Positions 44,746 through 54,793 of a stretch of 64,000 nt of DNA are shown in pieces. The position numbers and the translations under genes are program-made. The stretch's first letter is position 1. Each line of letters begins with the position of its first letter. The DNA comes from CAWEBF01 sp963807235 (GTDB lineage: Bacteria; Acidobacteriota; Vicinamibacteria; Vicinamibacterales; UBA2999). The DNA is taken from NCBI GenBank assembly GCA_963807235.1, contig CAWEBF010000002.1:1-64000 (forward strand). The letters are read 5' to 3'. The notes under the pieces were generated by a model. The model was not told where the DNA came from. It searched no databases and worked only from the letters and a program-made list of their open reading frames with translations.

Positions 44746-44897
44746 CAAGGTATGGCGCGGCGACCCTGAATCACGCGAATGAGCACGACGGCGATCGCCA
44801 GGAACAACAGAAGGTGGATGAACCCGCCCATGGTGTACAAACTCACCATGCCCATTAGCCACAGGGCGAGCAACACCAGCAGGATGACGTTCAACAT
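44745..44897 (-). CDS. lmo0937-family small membrane protein
   Basis: 50 residues from ATG 44897: MLNVILLVLLALWLMGMVSL, then YTMGGFIHLLLFLAIAVVLI and RVIQGRRAIP. Two hydrophobic helices with the conserved TMGG-xxHLLL turn define the lmo0937/DUF5670 family. These are small stress-associated membrane proteins of unknown activity. It lies between the YtxH gene and the Pro-rich gene, all on the minus strand. Confidence 0.85.
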   Translation of the reverse strand: MLNVILLVLLALWLMGMVSLYTMGGFIHLLLFLAIAVVLIRVIQGRRAIP

Positions 44898-44926
44898 GAT
44901 GACCTCCGGAAGCTAGACGACTCGCC

Positions 44927-45280
44927 TCAGTGTTGGGTGGTCGGATCGACGGCTTCGCGACCCTGGTGCACCTTTGCCTGCACGAAGTCGCGCGCGTCGG
45001 CCGCCATCCCCTGGGCCTTCTGCTGCACCTGGCCCATCGCCGCGCTGGCGCGTTCGGCCGCCACGCTCGCGCGTTCGGCCACCTCGCGATAGCGGCGTCC
45101 CAGTGCATCGCGCGCCGATCCCACGCCCTGGTTCAGATCGCCCCGCAGCTCCCGTCCGGCCTTGGGCGCGAACAACAGGGCCAGCACGCCGCCGCAGACC
45201 ATACCGGCCAATAGTCCAGTGATGAATCCGGACGATGTCGACTGAGCACGTTCGTCATACATGGGTACATCTCCAATCAT
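44927..45280 (-). CDS. YtxH-like protein
   Basis: 117 residues from ATG 45280 (MIGDVPMYDERAQSTSSGFI), preceded by GGAGGTAGTC. One membrane helix GFITGLLAGMVCGGVLALLF with the FAPKAGRELR turn is the YtxH signature, followed by a long amphipathic helix (AMGQVQQKAQGMAADARDFV). YtxH proteins are general-stress proteins. An alternative start at 45262 (MYDERAQ) is possible. Confidence 0.85.
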   Translation of the reverse strand: MIGDVPMYDERAQSTSSGFITGLLAGMVCGGVLALLFAPKAGRELRGDLNQGVGSARDALGRRYREVAERASVAAERASAAMGQVQQKAQGMAADARDFVQAKVHQGREAVDPTTQH

Positions 45281-45282
45281 GA

Positions 45283-45609
45283 CTACCTCCTCCACTTCGA
45301 AATGAACCGCGACGCCCGCCGCAGAGCGGTGGCGGCCAGCAGTGTGCCTGGCATCGTGACGGCCGCCTCGCCCAGGCGCGCGGCGCTGTCCGCCGTGCGA
45401 TCCAACGCGCGCATCCCCACGCCCACGTGATCCGCCATGGTGTCCAGGCGCGCGTGGAGAAGGTTCAGCTGGTTGGCGGTGGCGTCTTGCATCCGCCGCC
45501 AGGCCAGCACCGCCGCAATGGCGAAGCCCATCAGCACGAGCGCTTGAAGCGATGATGCGATGGCGATCGCCATCAACGCGCCTTCAACCGTCGAGAGGTC
45601 CGCGGTCAC
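45283..45609 (-). CDS. Hypothetical DUF948-like membrane protein
   Basis: GTG 45609 follows GGAGGGATGTTGCA and gives 108 residues: MTADLSTVEGALMAIAIASS, one membrane helix (LQALVLMGFAIAAVLAWRRM), then an amphipathic helix LNLLHARLDTMADHVGVGMR and TADSAARLGEAAVTMPGT. The arrangement resembles DUF948 proteins that often precede YtxH. Stop two bases before the YtxH start, so the two are co-translated. Confidence 0.65.
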   Translation of the reverse strand: MTADLSTVEGALMAIAIASSLQALVLMGFAIAAVLAWRRMQDATANQLNLLHARLDTMADHVGVGMRALDRTADSAARLGEAAVTMPGTLLAATALRRASRFISKWRR

Positions 45610-45839
45610 TGCAACATCCCTCCACAATAAAAAGCACGCAGCATGCCAGAGACTGACCTCAGCCGCGTGATTCTGCCTGGGCATCAGGTGAGGTGGCCCG
45701 ACCCCCACAAACGGTAGCTGCCTACATCGGCTGGCCGATCGCTAGCCGCAGGCAGTCCACAAGATGCCAATGCGTCCGCGTTTTCTGGCCGCGTCCTTGC
45801 ACTTCAAGCTGGACAGGCACGGGTTGCCCCGTGCACGCC

Positions 45840-47921
45840 ATGGCCGAGCGCCGTTCTTTCTCGTCGTTTGTTGCGTCTTCCTGGGACGCCTTGCGCGGCT
45901 TCCTCGTCGGGGCCGCTCGACCCAGCGCGGGTGCGGATCTCCACCAAGGCATCGTCGAGAGCTCGGCTGATTGCGTGGCGGTGCTCCATGCCGACAGCAC
46001 CGTGGCGTCGATGAACGCCGCCGGACTGCGCTTGTTCAATCTGCCGTCTCCGGAGGCCGCGGCCGGCCGCTCGTGGCCGGAACTGTGGCGGCCGGCCGAG
46101 GCGGAGGCCGCCCGAGCCATCACCGATGCACAGTGGAGCGGCGAGGGCCGATTCGTCTCGCGGCTCGACTCGGGCCTGTGGTTCGACGTCATCGTCACGC
46201 CGTTGCGCGACGCGGCCGGAGTGCCGCGGCTCGTTGGCACCGCCCGCGACGTGACCGAGCACCATCTCGCCCAGCAGCGCCTGGCTGACAGCGAATTGCG
46301 GTTCCGGACGCTCGCCGATGCGATGCCGCAGATTGTGTTCACGGCATCGCCCAAAGGCCGGCCCGACTACTTCAACAACCGCTGGTACGGGTCCACCGGA
46401 GCGCGAGTACCGCCGGGACCGCGCGTGCCGGCTGCCGACGAAGGCCAGAGCGCCTCCGACAGTTGGAGACCGCATCTGCACGCCGCCGACGTCGAGTCCG
46501 CGTTGGCGGCGTGGTCACATGCCGTGGAAGAGGGCACCCGCTTCCAGGTGCAATGCCGCTTCAAGCGTGCCGACGGCGCCCATCGCTGGTTCATCGCGCG
46601 GGCGCTCCCCCTGCGGGACGATTCGGGACGGGTCGTGCGCTGGATCGGCACCTGCACCGACATGGACGATCAGAAGCAGGCCGACGAGGAGCGATCGCGT
46701 CTGCTGATCAGCGAGCGCGCCGCGCGCGCGGAGGCCGAGCGGGCCGCGCGGCTGAAGGACGAGTTCTTGAGCACGCTGTCGCACGAGCTCCGCACGCCGC
46801 TCAACGCAATCGCTGGATGGATCGAGGTCCTGCACCGCGACCAGCGCCCCGACACGCTGGACAAGGGCATGGCCGTGATCGATCGCAACCTGAAGCGGCA
46901 GGCCCTGATGATCGACCAGCTGCTCGACATGAGTCGCATCGTGTCGGGCAAGATGCACCTCGAGGTCGAGCGCGTCCGGTTGGGTCCGGTGATCGACGAG
47001 GCTGTCAGTTCCGTGCAGACGGCGGCCGACGTCAAGGGCGTCCGGCTGAACGTGGAGTCGCGCGCGCCGCTCGACGTGCGCGGAGACCCCGGCCGGCTCC
47101 AGCAGGTCGTGTGGAACCTGCTCCTCAACGCCGTGAAGTTCAGCCGGACGGGCGACGCGATTGACGTGGTGCTGCGGCAGGAGCACGCGCAGGCCCTCAT
47201 CGAAGTGCGCGACGTCGGCCAGGGTATCCCGCCGGAGTTCCTGCCCCAGCTGTTCCACCGGTTCAGCCAGGCCGACGCCTCGGCTACCCGCCGGCACGCG
47301 GGATTGGGGTTGGGCCTGGCGATCGTGAAAAACCTCGTCGAGATGCACGGGGGCTCGGTCCACGCCTCGAGCGAGGGGCCCGAAAAAGGCGCCACCTTCA
47401 CGGTGCGACTGCCGCTGGCGCCCAGCGATGGACCGCCGCTGGCGCCCAGCAACGGGACGGAGAGCCGGGGCGTGACCAACGGTCATGGCCCCTCGATAGC
47501 CTCGTCGGGCGGTGTGCTCGAAGGACTCGTGGTACTGGTCGTGGACGATGAACCCGACGCGCGCGACCTGCTGCAGCACTCGCTCGAGGCTGCCGGCGCC
47601 CGGACATCGCTGGCGTCTACCGCGGACGACGCCATGCAGGTACTGACGCGTGGCGCCGTGCCCGACATCATCGTGAGTGACATCGGATTGCCCGACCGCG
47701 ACGGCTACGAGTTCATGCGCCGCGTTCGGCGCATGCGCGGACCAGTCGGCGAAGTCCCGGCCGCGGCCGTGACGGCCCTGGCGCGGAGCGACGATCGCCG
47801 GCGGGCGCTGATGGCCGGGTACCAGACACATCTGGCCAAGCCGATCGACCAGGGCGAGCTGGTGGCCGTCGTGGCGACGCTGGCCGGCAGAAACGGACGG
47901 TCGCGGAACGGCCATGGGTAA
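45840..47921 (+). CDS. PAS/PAC hybrid sensor histidine kinase with receiver domain
   Basis: 693 residues from ATG 45840 (MAERRSFSSFVASSWDALRG). Two PAS regions (from about 35 and 150: ESSADCVAVLHADSTVASMN; LADAMPQIVFTASPKGRPDY), HisKA LSTLSHELRTPLNAIAGWIE, HATPase NLLLNAVKFSRTG / DVGQGIPPEF / HAGLGLGLAIVKNLVEMHGG, then a C-terminal receiver VLVVDDEPDARDLLQHS with phospho-acceptor IIVSDIGLPDRDGYEFM and HLAKPID. Soluble; no membrane segment. The end overlaps the YihY start by 8 bp. Signal unknown. Confidence 0.9.
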   Translation: MAERRSFSSFVASSWDALRGFLVGAARPSAGADLHQGIVESSADCVAVLHADSTVASMNAAGLRLFNLPSPEAAAGRSWPELWRPAEAEAARAITDAQWSGEGRFVSRLDSGLWFDVIVTPLRDAAGVPRLVGTARDVTEHHLAQQRLADSELRFRTLADAMPQIVFTASPKGRPDYFNNRWYGSTGARVPPGPRVPAADEGQSASDSWRPHLHAADVESALAAWSHAVEEGTRFQVQCRFKRADGAHRWFIARALPLRDDSGRVVRWIGTCTDMDDQKQADEERSRLLISERAARAEAERAARLKDEFLSTLSHELRTPLNAIAGWIEVLHRDQRPDTLDKGMAVIDRNLKRQALMIDQLLDMSRIVSGKMHLEVERVRLGPVIDEAVSSVQTAADVKGVRLNVESRAPLDVRGDPGRLQQVVWNLLLNAVKFSRTGDAIDVVLRQEHAQALIEVRDVGQGIPPEFLPQLFHRFSQADASATRRHAGLGLGLAIVKNLVEMHGGSVHASSEGPEKGATFTVRLPLAPSDGPPLAPSNGTESRGVTNGHGPSIASSGGVLEGLVVLVVDDEPDARDLLQHSLEAAGARTSLASTADDAMQVLTRGAVPDIIVSDIGLPDRDGYEFMRRVRRMRGPVGEVPAAAVTALARSDDRRRALMAGYQTHLAKPIDQGELVAVVATLAGRNGRSRNGHG

Positions 47922-48822
47922 GCGCGCGAAAGTGATGACGGTGCTGGGTCTGCTGACCGAGACCTTCAACAAGTGGTGGGAGGATCGCATCCCGCAGGTT
48001 GCGGCCGCCCTGGCCTATTACACGGTGTTCTCGATTGCGCCGCTTCTACTCGTGGCCATCGGCATCGCAGGTCTGGTGCTGGGACGCGACGAGGCTCGTG
48101 CGCAGATCCTGGTCCAGGCGTCGTCGCTGCTGGGCGCACCCGGCGCGGTGGCCGTCGCCCGCATGATGGGGGATGCCTATGCCGCGCCACGCCAGGGGAT
48201 GGTGAGTGCCGCGATCGGTATTGCCGCGATTCTGATCGGCGCCGTGGGCGTCCTGGCGCAGCTGAAGTCCGCGCTCGACGCCGTGTGGGACGTCAAGCCG
48301 AGGGACGTTTCCTGGCGCCAGTTCTTTCGGGGATACCTGGTGAACATCGCCCTGGTCTTCGCCACGGGCTTCCTGCTCCTCGTCTCGCTGGTCGTGACCG
48401 CGACCATCGGGGCGCTGACCTCGGGGTTGCGCGAACGGCTCGAAGGCCCGGACCTGCTGTGGTTGGCCATCGACGGTACCACGGGGCTCGCGGTCACCAC
48501 CCTCATCTTCGCGCTCATTTTCAAGACCCTGCCGGCCACCAAGGTGACCTGGCGGGACGTGCGGGTGGGCGCACTGGTCACGGCCCTGCTGTTCACGGCC
48601 GGGCGGCTGGCTCTTGGGCTGTACCTGGGCCGCAGCGTCGGCGACTCGGCCTACACCGCGGCCGGATCGCTGCTGGCGCTGTTGGTGTGGGTCTACTACT
48701 CCTCACAGCTCATCCTCTTCGGCGCCGAGTTCACGGTCGTCTACGCCAGGCGCTACCTGCCCAGTCACGACAGAAGTCTCGCGAATGCGGCGGAGAGCGC
48801 GCTGGCACGCAGCGCCTCCTGA
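47914..48822 (+). CDS. YihY/virulence-factor BrkB family membrane protein
   Basis: 302 residues. Hydrophobic segments with the family's polar motifs: RIPQVAAALAYYTVFSIAPL, DAVWDVKPRDVSW, FFRGYLVNIALVFATGFLLL, KTLPATKVTWRDVRVGALVT, GRSVGDSAYTAAGSLLALLV and WVYYSSQLILFGAEFTVVYA. Formerly annotated as ribonuclease BN, but these are six-helix inner-membrane proteins of unknown transport role. Frequently with stress genes, as here. Confidence 0.88.
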   Translation: MGKRAKVMTVLGLLTETFNKWWEDRIPQVAAALAYYTVFSIAPLLLVAIGIAGLVLGRDEARAQILVQASSLLGAPGAVAVARMMGDAYAAPRQGMVSAAIGIAAILIGAVGVLAQLKSALDAVWDVKPRDVSWRQFFRGYLVNIALVFATGFLLLVSLVVTATIGALTSGLRERLEGPDLLWLAIDGTTGLAVTTLIFALIFKTLPATKVTWRDVRVGALVTALLFTAGRLALGLYLGRSVGDSAYTAAGSLLALLVWVYYSSQLILFGAEFTVVYARRYLPSHDRSLANAAESALARSAS

Positions 48823-48861
48823 CCGCTTGATTCAGGCATAGGACGTGCTTGGAGGTGCAGC

Positions 48862-49062
48862 ATGAAGGCGATCGGAATCGTTCTCGTGGTCTTGGGAGTG
48901 GTCGGGCTCCTGATTGGCGGCGTGACGTGGACCGACCGCGACACGGTGGTTGATGCGGGTCCGCTCGAAATCACTACCGAAGAACGCGAGCGCCTTCCCA
49001 TCCCACCCATCGCGGGCGGCATCCTGCTGGTGGCTGGGGTGATCCTGCTGCTGAAGAAGTAA
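48862..49062 (+). CDS. Small two-helix membrane protein
   Basis: 66 residues: MKAIGIVLVVLGVVGLLIGG, a polar TWTDRDTVVDAGPLEITTEE loop, then IAGGILLVAGVILLLKK. Ribosome-binding site GGAGGTG precedes ATG 48862. Members of this type are widespread in soil bacteria beside stress genes; function unknown. Confidence 0.75.
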   Translation: MKAIGIVLVVLGVVGLLIGGVTWTDRDTVVDAGPLEITTEERERLPIPPIAGGILLVAGVILLLKK

Positions 49063-49162
49063 CAGTACGTATCAGCGGCCCGACTGTTGGCAACAACAGG
49101 CAACCAGGCAAACGGGTAAAACAAGCAAACCAGACAAACGGGTAATTAGGGGGAATACAGTC

Positions 49163-49792
49163 ATGGCCGAAGCCACTACGTTGCACGACGCGTTCATCGA
49201 CGAACTGCGAGACACCTACGACGCCGAGCGGCAGCTCACGAAGGCGCTCCCCAAGCTGGCCAAGGCGGCCAGTTCGCCGGAGTTGCGTCAGGCGTTCGAG
49301 TCCCATCTCGAGGAGACCCGCGTCCAGATCGAGCGCCTGGAGTCGGTGTTCGAGAGCCTGGATGAGAAGGTACGCGGCAAGCACTGCGACGGCATTGCCG
49401 GCATCATCGAAGAAGGTTCCGCGATCATGCAGGAAGACTTCGACGAGACCACGATGGACGCGTGCCTGATCGCGGCGGGCCAGCGCGCGGAGCACTACGA
49501 GATTGCCGCGTACGGTACGTTGGTCGCGTGGGCCCGCGCGATGGGGCATAGCGATGCGGCCGACACGCTGCAGGAATCACTCGAGGAAGAAAAGGCGGCC
49601 GACGAGAAGCTGTCGGCGCTGGCCGAGGGCGGGATCAATCAGGAAGCAGCCAATATTGCGCATCCTTCGGACGACGAGGAAGAGGAAGCACCGGCGCGCC
49701 GAGATGCCAAGGCGGGCGCGGTGCGGGCAGCTGCCAGCACCAAGAACGGCGGGGCATCCAAGAACGGCGGCATGAGGGCGTCGCGCCGTTAG
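49163..49792 (+). CDS. DUF892 ferritin-like (YciE/YciF) protein
   Basis: 209 residues: LHDAFIDELRDTYDAERQLT (helix 1), RQAFESHLEETRVQIERLES, GIIEEGSAIMQEDFDETTMD, AGQRAEHYEIAAYGTLVAWA. Acidic and His residues E/E-H in these helices match the ferritin-like metal site of the family. The C-terminal tail is low-complexity Ala/Lys/Gly/Asn. General stress protein of unknown activity. Between the 48862 gene and this start, 49105-49146 has two copies of CAAACGGGTAA. Its stop overlaps that of the response regulator. Confidence 0.85.
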   Translation: MAEATTLHDAFIDELRDTYDAERQLTKALPKLAKAASSPELRQAFESHLEETRVQIERLESVFESLDEKVRGKHCDGIAGIIEEGSAIMQEDFDETTMDACLIAAGQRAEHYEIAAYGTLVAWARAMGHSDAADTLQESLEEEKAADEKLSALAEGGINQEAANIAHPSDDEEEEAPARRDAKAGAVRAAASTKNGGASKNGGMRASRR

Positions 49793-50185
49793 GCGCGGTC
49801 GCCGTTTCGACGCGACGCGAGAAGCCGTGTGATTTCTGAGACCAGGTGGTCGGGATCACACGGCTTCACGATCACGGCGTCCACACCAACGTCCTTTGAC
49901 TGCGCCAGCGCCTCGGCATGTCGAATACCCGGTGGCGACGATCAGCGGGATGTCGCGCGTCTCGTCGCGTTGTCGCAGGGCCCGGGCCACGTCGAGCCCA
50001 GACATCCGGGGTAGTTCCAGGTCCATGACGATGAGGTCTGGCGGGTTTGCCAGGGCCTCTTCCAGGGCGGCGACGCCGTCGGCAGCGGTGCGTACCTCGA
50101 ACCCGGCGGCACGGAGGAACAACCGCCAGGCCTCGAGGGCATCGACGTAGTCGTCCACGATCAGAATATTGGCAGGTGTGGCCAT
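49789..50185 (-). CDS. Single-domain response regulator, frameshifted
   Basis: ATG 50185: MATPANILIVDDYVDALEAW (acidic pocket), phospho-acceptor DLIVMDLELPRMSGLDVARA, IPLIVATGYS. An indel near 49925 shifts the frame; the end reads AEALAQSKDVGVDAVIVKPC (conserved Lys) and DHLVSEITRLLASRR, with TAA at 49789-49791. 130 residues, CheY-like receiver only. Divergent from the kinase-like gene at 50215, so the two probably form a pair. Confidence 0.82.
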
Positions 50186-50214
50186 TGGAGTACCCTACGC
50201 CTTCATCAAGTCAC

Positions 50215-50867
50215 GTGCCAGACGGGGAACAGACGCGGAAGGCGTTGGATAAACTGGTCCACGACCTGCGGACGCCTCTCGGCGTCGCGATTGGATACAT
50301 GCGTTTGCTGCGTGATCACCGCTTGTCCAAGCAGGAAGACCAGCAGCGGGCCATGTTACAAACCGTTGACGCGCTGGGTGCCATGTCCGGGTTGTGTCAG
50401 GATGCGGCATCGTTTGCGGCCTGTGCCGGGGCGGGGGATGAGACCATCGCGATCGTGTCCGCCGCCGAGCTTGCGGCCGAGGTGGGTGGACAACTGCCGC
50501 CTCCGCTGGCCTTTGCGGACATCGACAACGATTTGAGTGGCGGTGTTCGAGTACGCAAGGGGGGTGCCACGGCCCGGGCCGTGGCAGCACTGCTGAGTCG
50601 GGGGGGATTAAGTGGCGAGGGGACACCCTCCACCGATATCATCGTAAGGGTACGGGACGCGCATCTGAGTTTCGTGTCCGGCACGCCCGCGCAGCGCGAG
50701 GCGATGCGCCTCGGTGAATGGCGGGCGTTCGATCCATGGCGAGCAGGTCCGGGGTTGGCAGTGCCTCTCGCATGCCTCGAGGTGACCCGCGTGTCGGGTC
50801 AGGTATTAACGGAGGCAGCCACCACCACGGCTATTGCAGTGATATTGCCACTGGAGACCAGCCCATC

Positions 50868-50871
<4 letters not shown>
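50215..50871 (+). CDS. Histidine-kinase-like protein with degenerate ATPase half
   Basis: 218 residues from GTG 50215: GEQTRKALDKLVHDLRTPLG shows a HisKA H-box (HDLRTPL). The remaining part (AELAAEVGGQLPPPLAFADI, VRVRDAHLSFVSGTPAQREA, GPGLAVPLACLEVTRVSGQV) is as long as a HATPase domain but lacks obvious N- and G-boxes. It may be a phosphotransfer or non-catalytic partner. The last codons overlap the start of the sigma54 activator (GTGA). Confidence 0.7.
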
Positions 50872-52385
<1,514 letters not shown>

Positions 52386-52394
52386 GAAGACCGT

Positions 52395-52433
52395 AGGTCC
52401 CGGCCCCAGGCCCCAGGCTCCAGGCTGCAGGCC
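52395..52433. repeat. Heptamer array, left arm of S23 element
   Basis: Five AGG-led units (AGGTCCC, a 6-bp GGCCCC, AGGCCCC, AGGCTCC, AGGCTGC) plus a partial AGGCC, ending directly against the TAA stop (52434-52436) of the four-helix-bundle gene. Confidence 0.9.
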
Positions 52434-52829
52434 TTACGGTCGGTCCGATCTCGGCTGCGTCGCGGCGATCTCCTCCAGGCGCTTGACCAATGCCTGCAGC
52501 TGCCTCACAACGTCCCTGCACTGGTCTCGCACTCGAATCAAGCCCTTGTCGTCCGAAAACCCCAGCTCCGGCGCCAGCGAGACGAGATATTGCAGCTCTG
52601 ACGCCGACCCAAGGGCGACGTAGAGAAATCTTAGATAGTCTCGAATGGTGCCACGCGCACTTCCTTCAACGATGTTGCAGGCGACTGACACGGCTGCGCG
52701 TCGCATTTGAGCCCGCAGGCCGAACCACTCGTCTCGTGGAAACTCGCGTGTGTGCTGATAGATAGCTTTTGTGAGCGCGTGAGCGTCGTGGAATACCCGG
52801 AGCTTCTCGTAGTCTCTGCTCATGCGCAT
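52434..52829 (-). CDS. Four-helix-bundle protein, S23/IVP (Avd-like) family
   Basis: 131 residues using ATG 52829 (MRMSRDYEKLRVFHDAHALT); ATG 52823 is also possible. Family landmarks: L+VFHDAHALTKAIYQHT, FPRDEWFGLRAQMRRAAVSV, ACNIVEGSARG, DYLRFLYVALGSASELQYLV, APELGF and RDQCRDVVRQLQALVKRLEE. This is the four-helix-bundle fold found in 23S rRNA intervening-sequence proteins and in Avd accessory proteins of diversity-generating retroelements. Known members bind nucleic acid or form pentamers. The surrounding inverted heptamer arrays make it a candidate for the mobility or maintenance factor of the repeats. Confidence 0.85.
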   Translation of the reverse strand: MRMSRDYEKLRVFHDAHALTKAIYQHTREFPRDEWFGLRAQMRRAAVSVACNIVEGSARGTIRDYLRFLYVALGSASELQYLVSLAPELGFSDDKGLIRVRDQCRDVVRQLQALVKRLEEIAATQPRSDRP

Positions 52830-52870
52830 CTTGGAGGGCAAACCGCGCACCAGCTGCGTCAGTGGTCTTC

Positions 52871-52905
52871 GGGCCTGGGGCCTGGGGCCTGAAGCCTGGG
52901 GCCTG
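52871..52905. repeat. Heptamer array, right arm of S23 element
   Basis: Five exactly in-phase units: GGGCCTG four times and one AAGCCTG. It is 2 bp from the TAG stop (52908-52910) of the neighbouring kinase gene. Confidence 0.93.
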
Positions 52906-52907
52906 AG

Positions 52908-54098
52908 CTAATTCGTTCTCACCGCGCCGCCGACTACCGGCCACTCCAGCGTGAACGTCGTCCCGTCGCCTTCCACAGACTCGACGGAGATCGTTCCCCG
53001 CATCGCCTCCATGGCCTCCCGCACGATCGAGAGGCCCAGGCCCATGCCGCGCACGCCCAGCTCGTCGTCCAGCTGCGCGTGCACGCGCACGAACTGCTCG
53101 AAGATCACCCGCAGCTTCGACTCGGGCAGCCCCAGCCCGTTGTCGCGAATCCTCAGTCGGACCGCGGTCGGCGTCATCTCCCCCTCCAGCGTGACGCGGC
53201 GGTCGTTCTTGGCGGGGTCGCTGTACTTGATCGCGTTGGCCACCAGGTTCACGAGCACCAGCTCGGCGCGCCCCGCATCGGTCACGACCGACGGCAGCGT
53301 GTCGGCCACGTCGATCGAGACGCCGCGACTCACGGCCATCGACTGCAGCTGTTCGATCACGTCGGCCGCAAGCCGGCCGAAGTCGATCACGTCCTCGTGG
53401 GGCAGGCCCTCCGGCCGGCGCGTGAGGCGCGTCAAGCGTTCGAGCTTGTCCGCCACCTCGCCCAGCCGCACCACGTTGCGCTCGAGCGACTGGGCCAGGT
53501 CCGCGGTCTCTCCGTTTCCTTCCGGGACCACGATGACGCGCGACAGGACCTGCAGCACGCCCAGCGGCTGGCGGATCTCGTGGCTGATCAGGCGGCTGAA
53601 GCTGCGCAGCTGCGCCGTCTTGTTCTCGATGGTCTCCATGTAGCGCGTGATGAACGCGTCAACGGTCTTCTGCTGCAGGACCCGCACGGCCTGGGAGGCG
53701 CGGCTCATCGCCCGTAGCGCCGCGCCGGCGTCGGCGCTCACGCCCAGCTTGTCGATCTCGCCGGCGCAGAAGTCCTCGAGGATCTCGGCGAACATCTGGT
53801 ACTCACGCAGCAGCTGGTGCACCGATGCGCGCTGATCGAAGCGGAGCAGTCCCAGCTCCGCGGCCTTGGTCATTACGGCGGTGTTGGCGGCGATGGGCTC
53901 ACTGCCGCCGATGCGGAGGTGCGTCGCAATTTCGAGCACCAGAGCCGGGATGTGGTCCAGGAGCTGGTGTGTAGGAAACACCTCTGTGCGCTCCACACGG
54001 AGCAGCGCATCCAGACGCTCGAGCCAGAGAAGGGCCAGACGACGATGGTCCTGTTCCAGTCGAGACGCCAGATACTCGACCGTGTGGTGCTCAGCCAT
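52908..54098 (-). CDS. RsbR-like sensor histidine kinase
   Basis: 396 residues from ATG 54098 (MAEHHTVEYLASRLEQDHRR). The N-terminal ~170 residues are all-helical, with LREYQMFAEILEDFCAGEID, like RsbR/RsbRD N-terminal sensor domains. HisKA region LRSFSRLISHEIRQPLGVLQ (H-box with EIRQPL), HATPase LVNLVANAIKYSD / IRDNGLGLPESKL / GMGLGLSIVREAMEAMRGTI. Soluble stress-sensing kinase; partner probably among the nearby regulators. A heptamer array touches its stop codon. Confidence 0.85.
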   Translation of the reverse strand: MAEHHTVEYLASRLEQDHRRLALLWLERLDALLRVERTEVFPTHQLLDHIPALVLEIATHLRIGGSEPIAANTAVMTKAAELGLLRFDQRASVHQLLREYQMFAEILEDFCAGEIDKLGVSADAGAALRAMSRASQAVRVLQQKTVDAFITRYMETIENKTAQLRSFSRLISHEIRQPLGVLQVLSRVIVVPEGNGETADLAQSLERNVVRLGEVADKLERLTRLTRRPEGLPHEDVIDFGRLAADVIEQLQSMAVSRGVSIDVADTLPSVVTDAGRAELVLVNLVANAIKYSDPAKNDRRVTLEGEMTPTAVRLRIRDNGLGLPESKLRVIFEQFVRVHAQLDDELGVRGMGLGLSIVREAMEAMRGTISVESVEGDGTTFTLEWPVVGGAVRTN

Positions 54099-54224
54099 GT
54101 ACGGAAAGCTGAGTATACCTTCTGCTGAGGTGGCCCGGGCCACCGTGGTACGCGCCGTGCACCTTCCAGAGTGAACGTTCCTAGCTGAACGTTTACCCCC
54201 TCCCCCCTGGTTCAGGAGAGCACC

Positions 54225-54563
54225 ATGGAACACACTGATCGCAACCGCGCCGCTAACGACCCGTTCCCCTTCAGCGACGCTGAAGACACGTTCTGGCGCA
54301 ACGAGTTCCGCACTCGCCCGTATGTGCGGCCAGGCGCATCCTACGATGAGTACCGGGACGCCTATCGCTACGGATGGGAATCACGCGCGGCGAACAAGAC
54401 CGCCAAGGCGTGGGATTCCGTGAGCACGGATCTGGAGACGGGATGGGCAAAGGCCAAGCGCGCCTCGCGACTGGCGTGGAGCGAGGCCAAGGACGCCGTC
54501 CGCGACGGCTGGCATCATGTGGAGAAGGCGATGCCGGGCGATTTCGACAAGGACGGACGGTAG
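54225..54563 (+). CDS. Hypothetical stress-cluster protein
   Basis: 112 residues: MEHTDRNRAANDPFPFSDAE, then EDTFWRNEFRTRPYVRPGAS, YDEYRDAYRYGWESRAANKT, and amphipathic Lys/Trp/Ala-rich helices (AWDSVSTDLETGWAKAKRAS). The YxxYRxAYRYGW motif recurs in small proteins of unknown function beside CsbD/YciE-type stress genes. Ribosome-binding site CAGGAGAG before ATG 54225. Terminator at 54575. Confidence 0.6.
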   Translation: MEHTDRNRAANDPFPFSDAEDTFWRNEFRTRPYVRPGASYDEYRDAYRYGWESRAANKTAKAWDSVSTDLETGWAKAKRASRLAWSEAKDAVRDGWHHVEKAMPGDFDKDGR

Positions 54564-54574
54564 CTCGTTGAAAA

Positions 54575-54627
54575 ACCCGGCCCTGGCCGTGCGCCGTGCA
54601 CGGCCAGAGTCCCGGGCCGGCCGTTTT
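54575..54627 (+). terminator. Strong hairpin terminator
   Basis: 10-bp perfect stem CTGGCCGTGC/GCACGGCCAG (54583-54592, 54598-54607) with a 5-nt loop, extended by GCCCGG-type pairing outside and followed by GTTTTCC; an A run precedes it, so it may act in both directions. 54628-54793 holds nothing else recognised. Confidence 0.75.
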
Positions 54628-54793
54628 CCTGATTCCGGTCACCGTCATTTTGCGTGGCCACGCGGGTCGCCCCACTCACGCCACGGGCCGTAACGACGGC
54701 CATCGGGTGCACGTTCAGGCTGGCGGCCGCGCCAGTGAGCTGAAACGCCCGCCCTGTTTTCCCATGCGACTCTGATGCCAGGGCGCCGCGGTT

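Larger units (their letters stand above)
52395..52907. mobile_element. Heptamer-armed element carrying an S23/IVP-type four-helix-bundle gene
   Basis: Unit of about 510 bp: left array (52395-52433), gene (52434-52829, minus strand) and right array (52871-52905) in inverted orientation. It fills the whole gap between the sigma54 activator and the next kinase gene, ending 2 bp before that gene's stop. Same layout as 55416-55773. No transposase or reverse transcriptase is inside. The arms could pair to form a long stem with the gene in its loop, much as 23S rRNA intervening sequences enclose an IVP gene. Confidence 0.75.

Noticed and set aside
43648..45108. 486-codon minus-strand frame as one protein
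   Set aside because: It joins the Pro-rich protein, the hairpin repeats and the frameshifted BON domain by chance openness; internal starts, RBS and family ends show separate genes.
49085..49146. Repeated CAAACGGGTAA / CAGGCAA sequence as another heptamer array
   Set aside because: Spacing is 8 bp for one repeat and irregular for the other; it is not in 7-bp phase and has no inverted arm.
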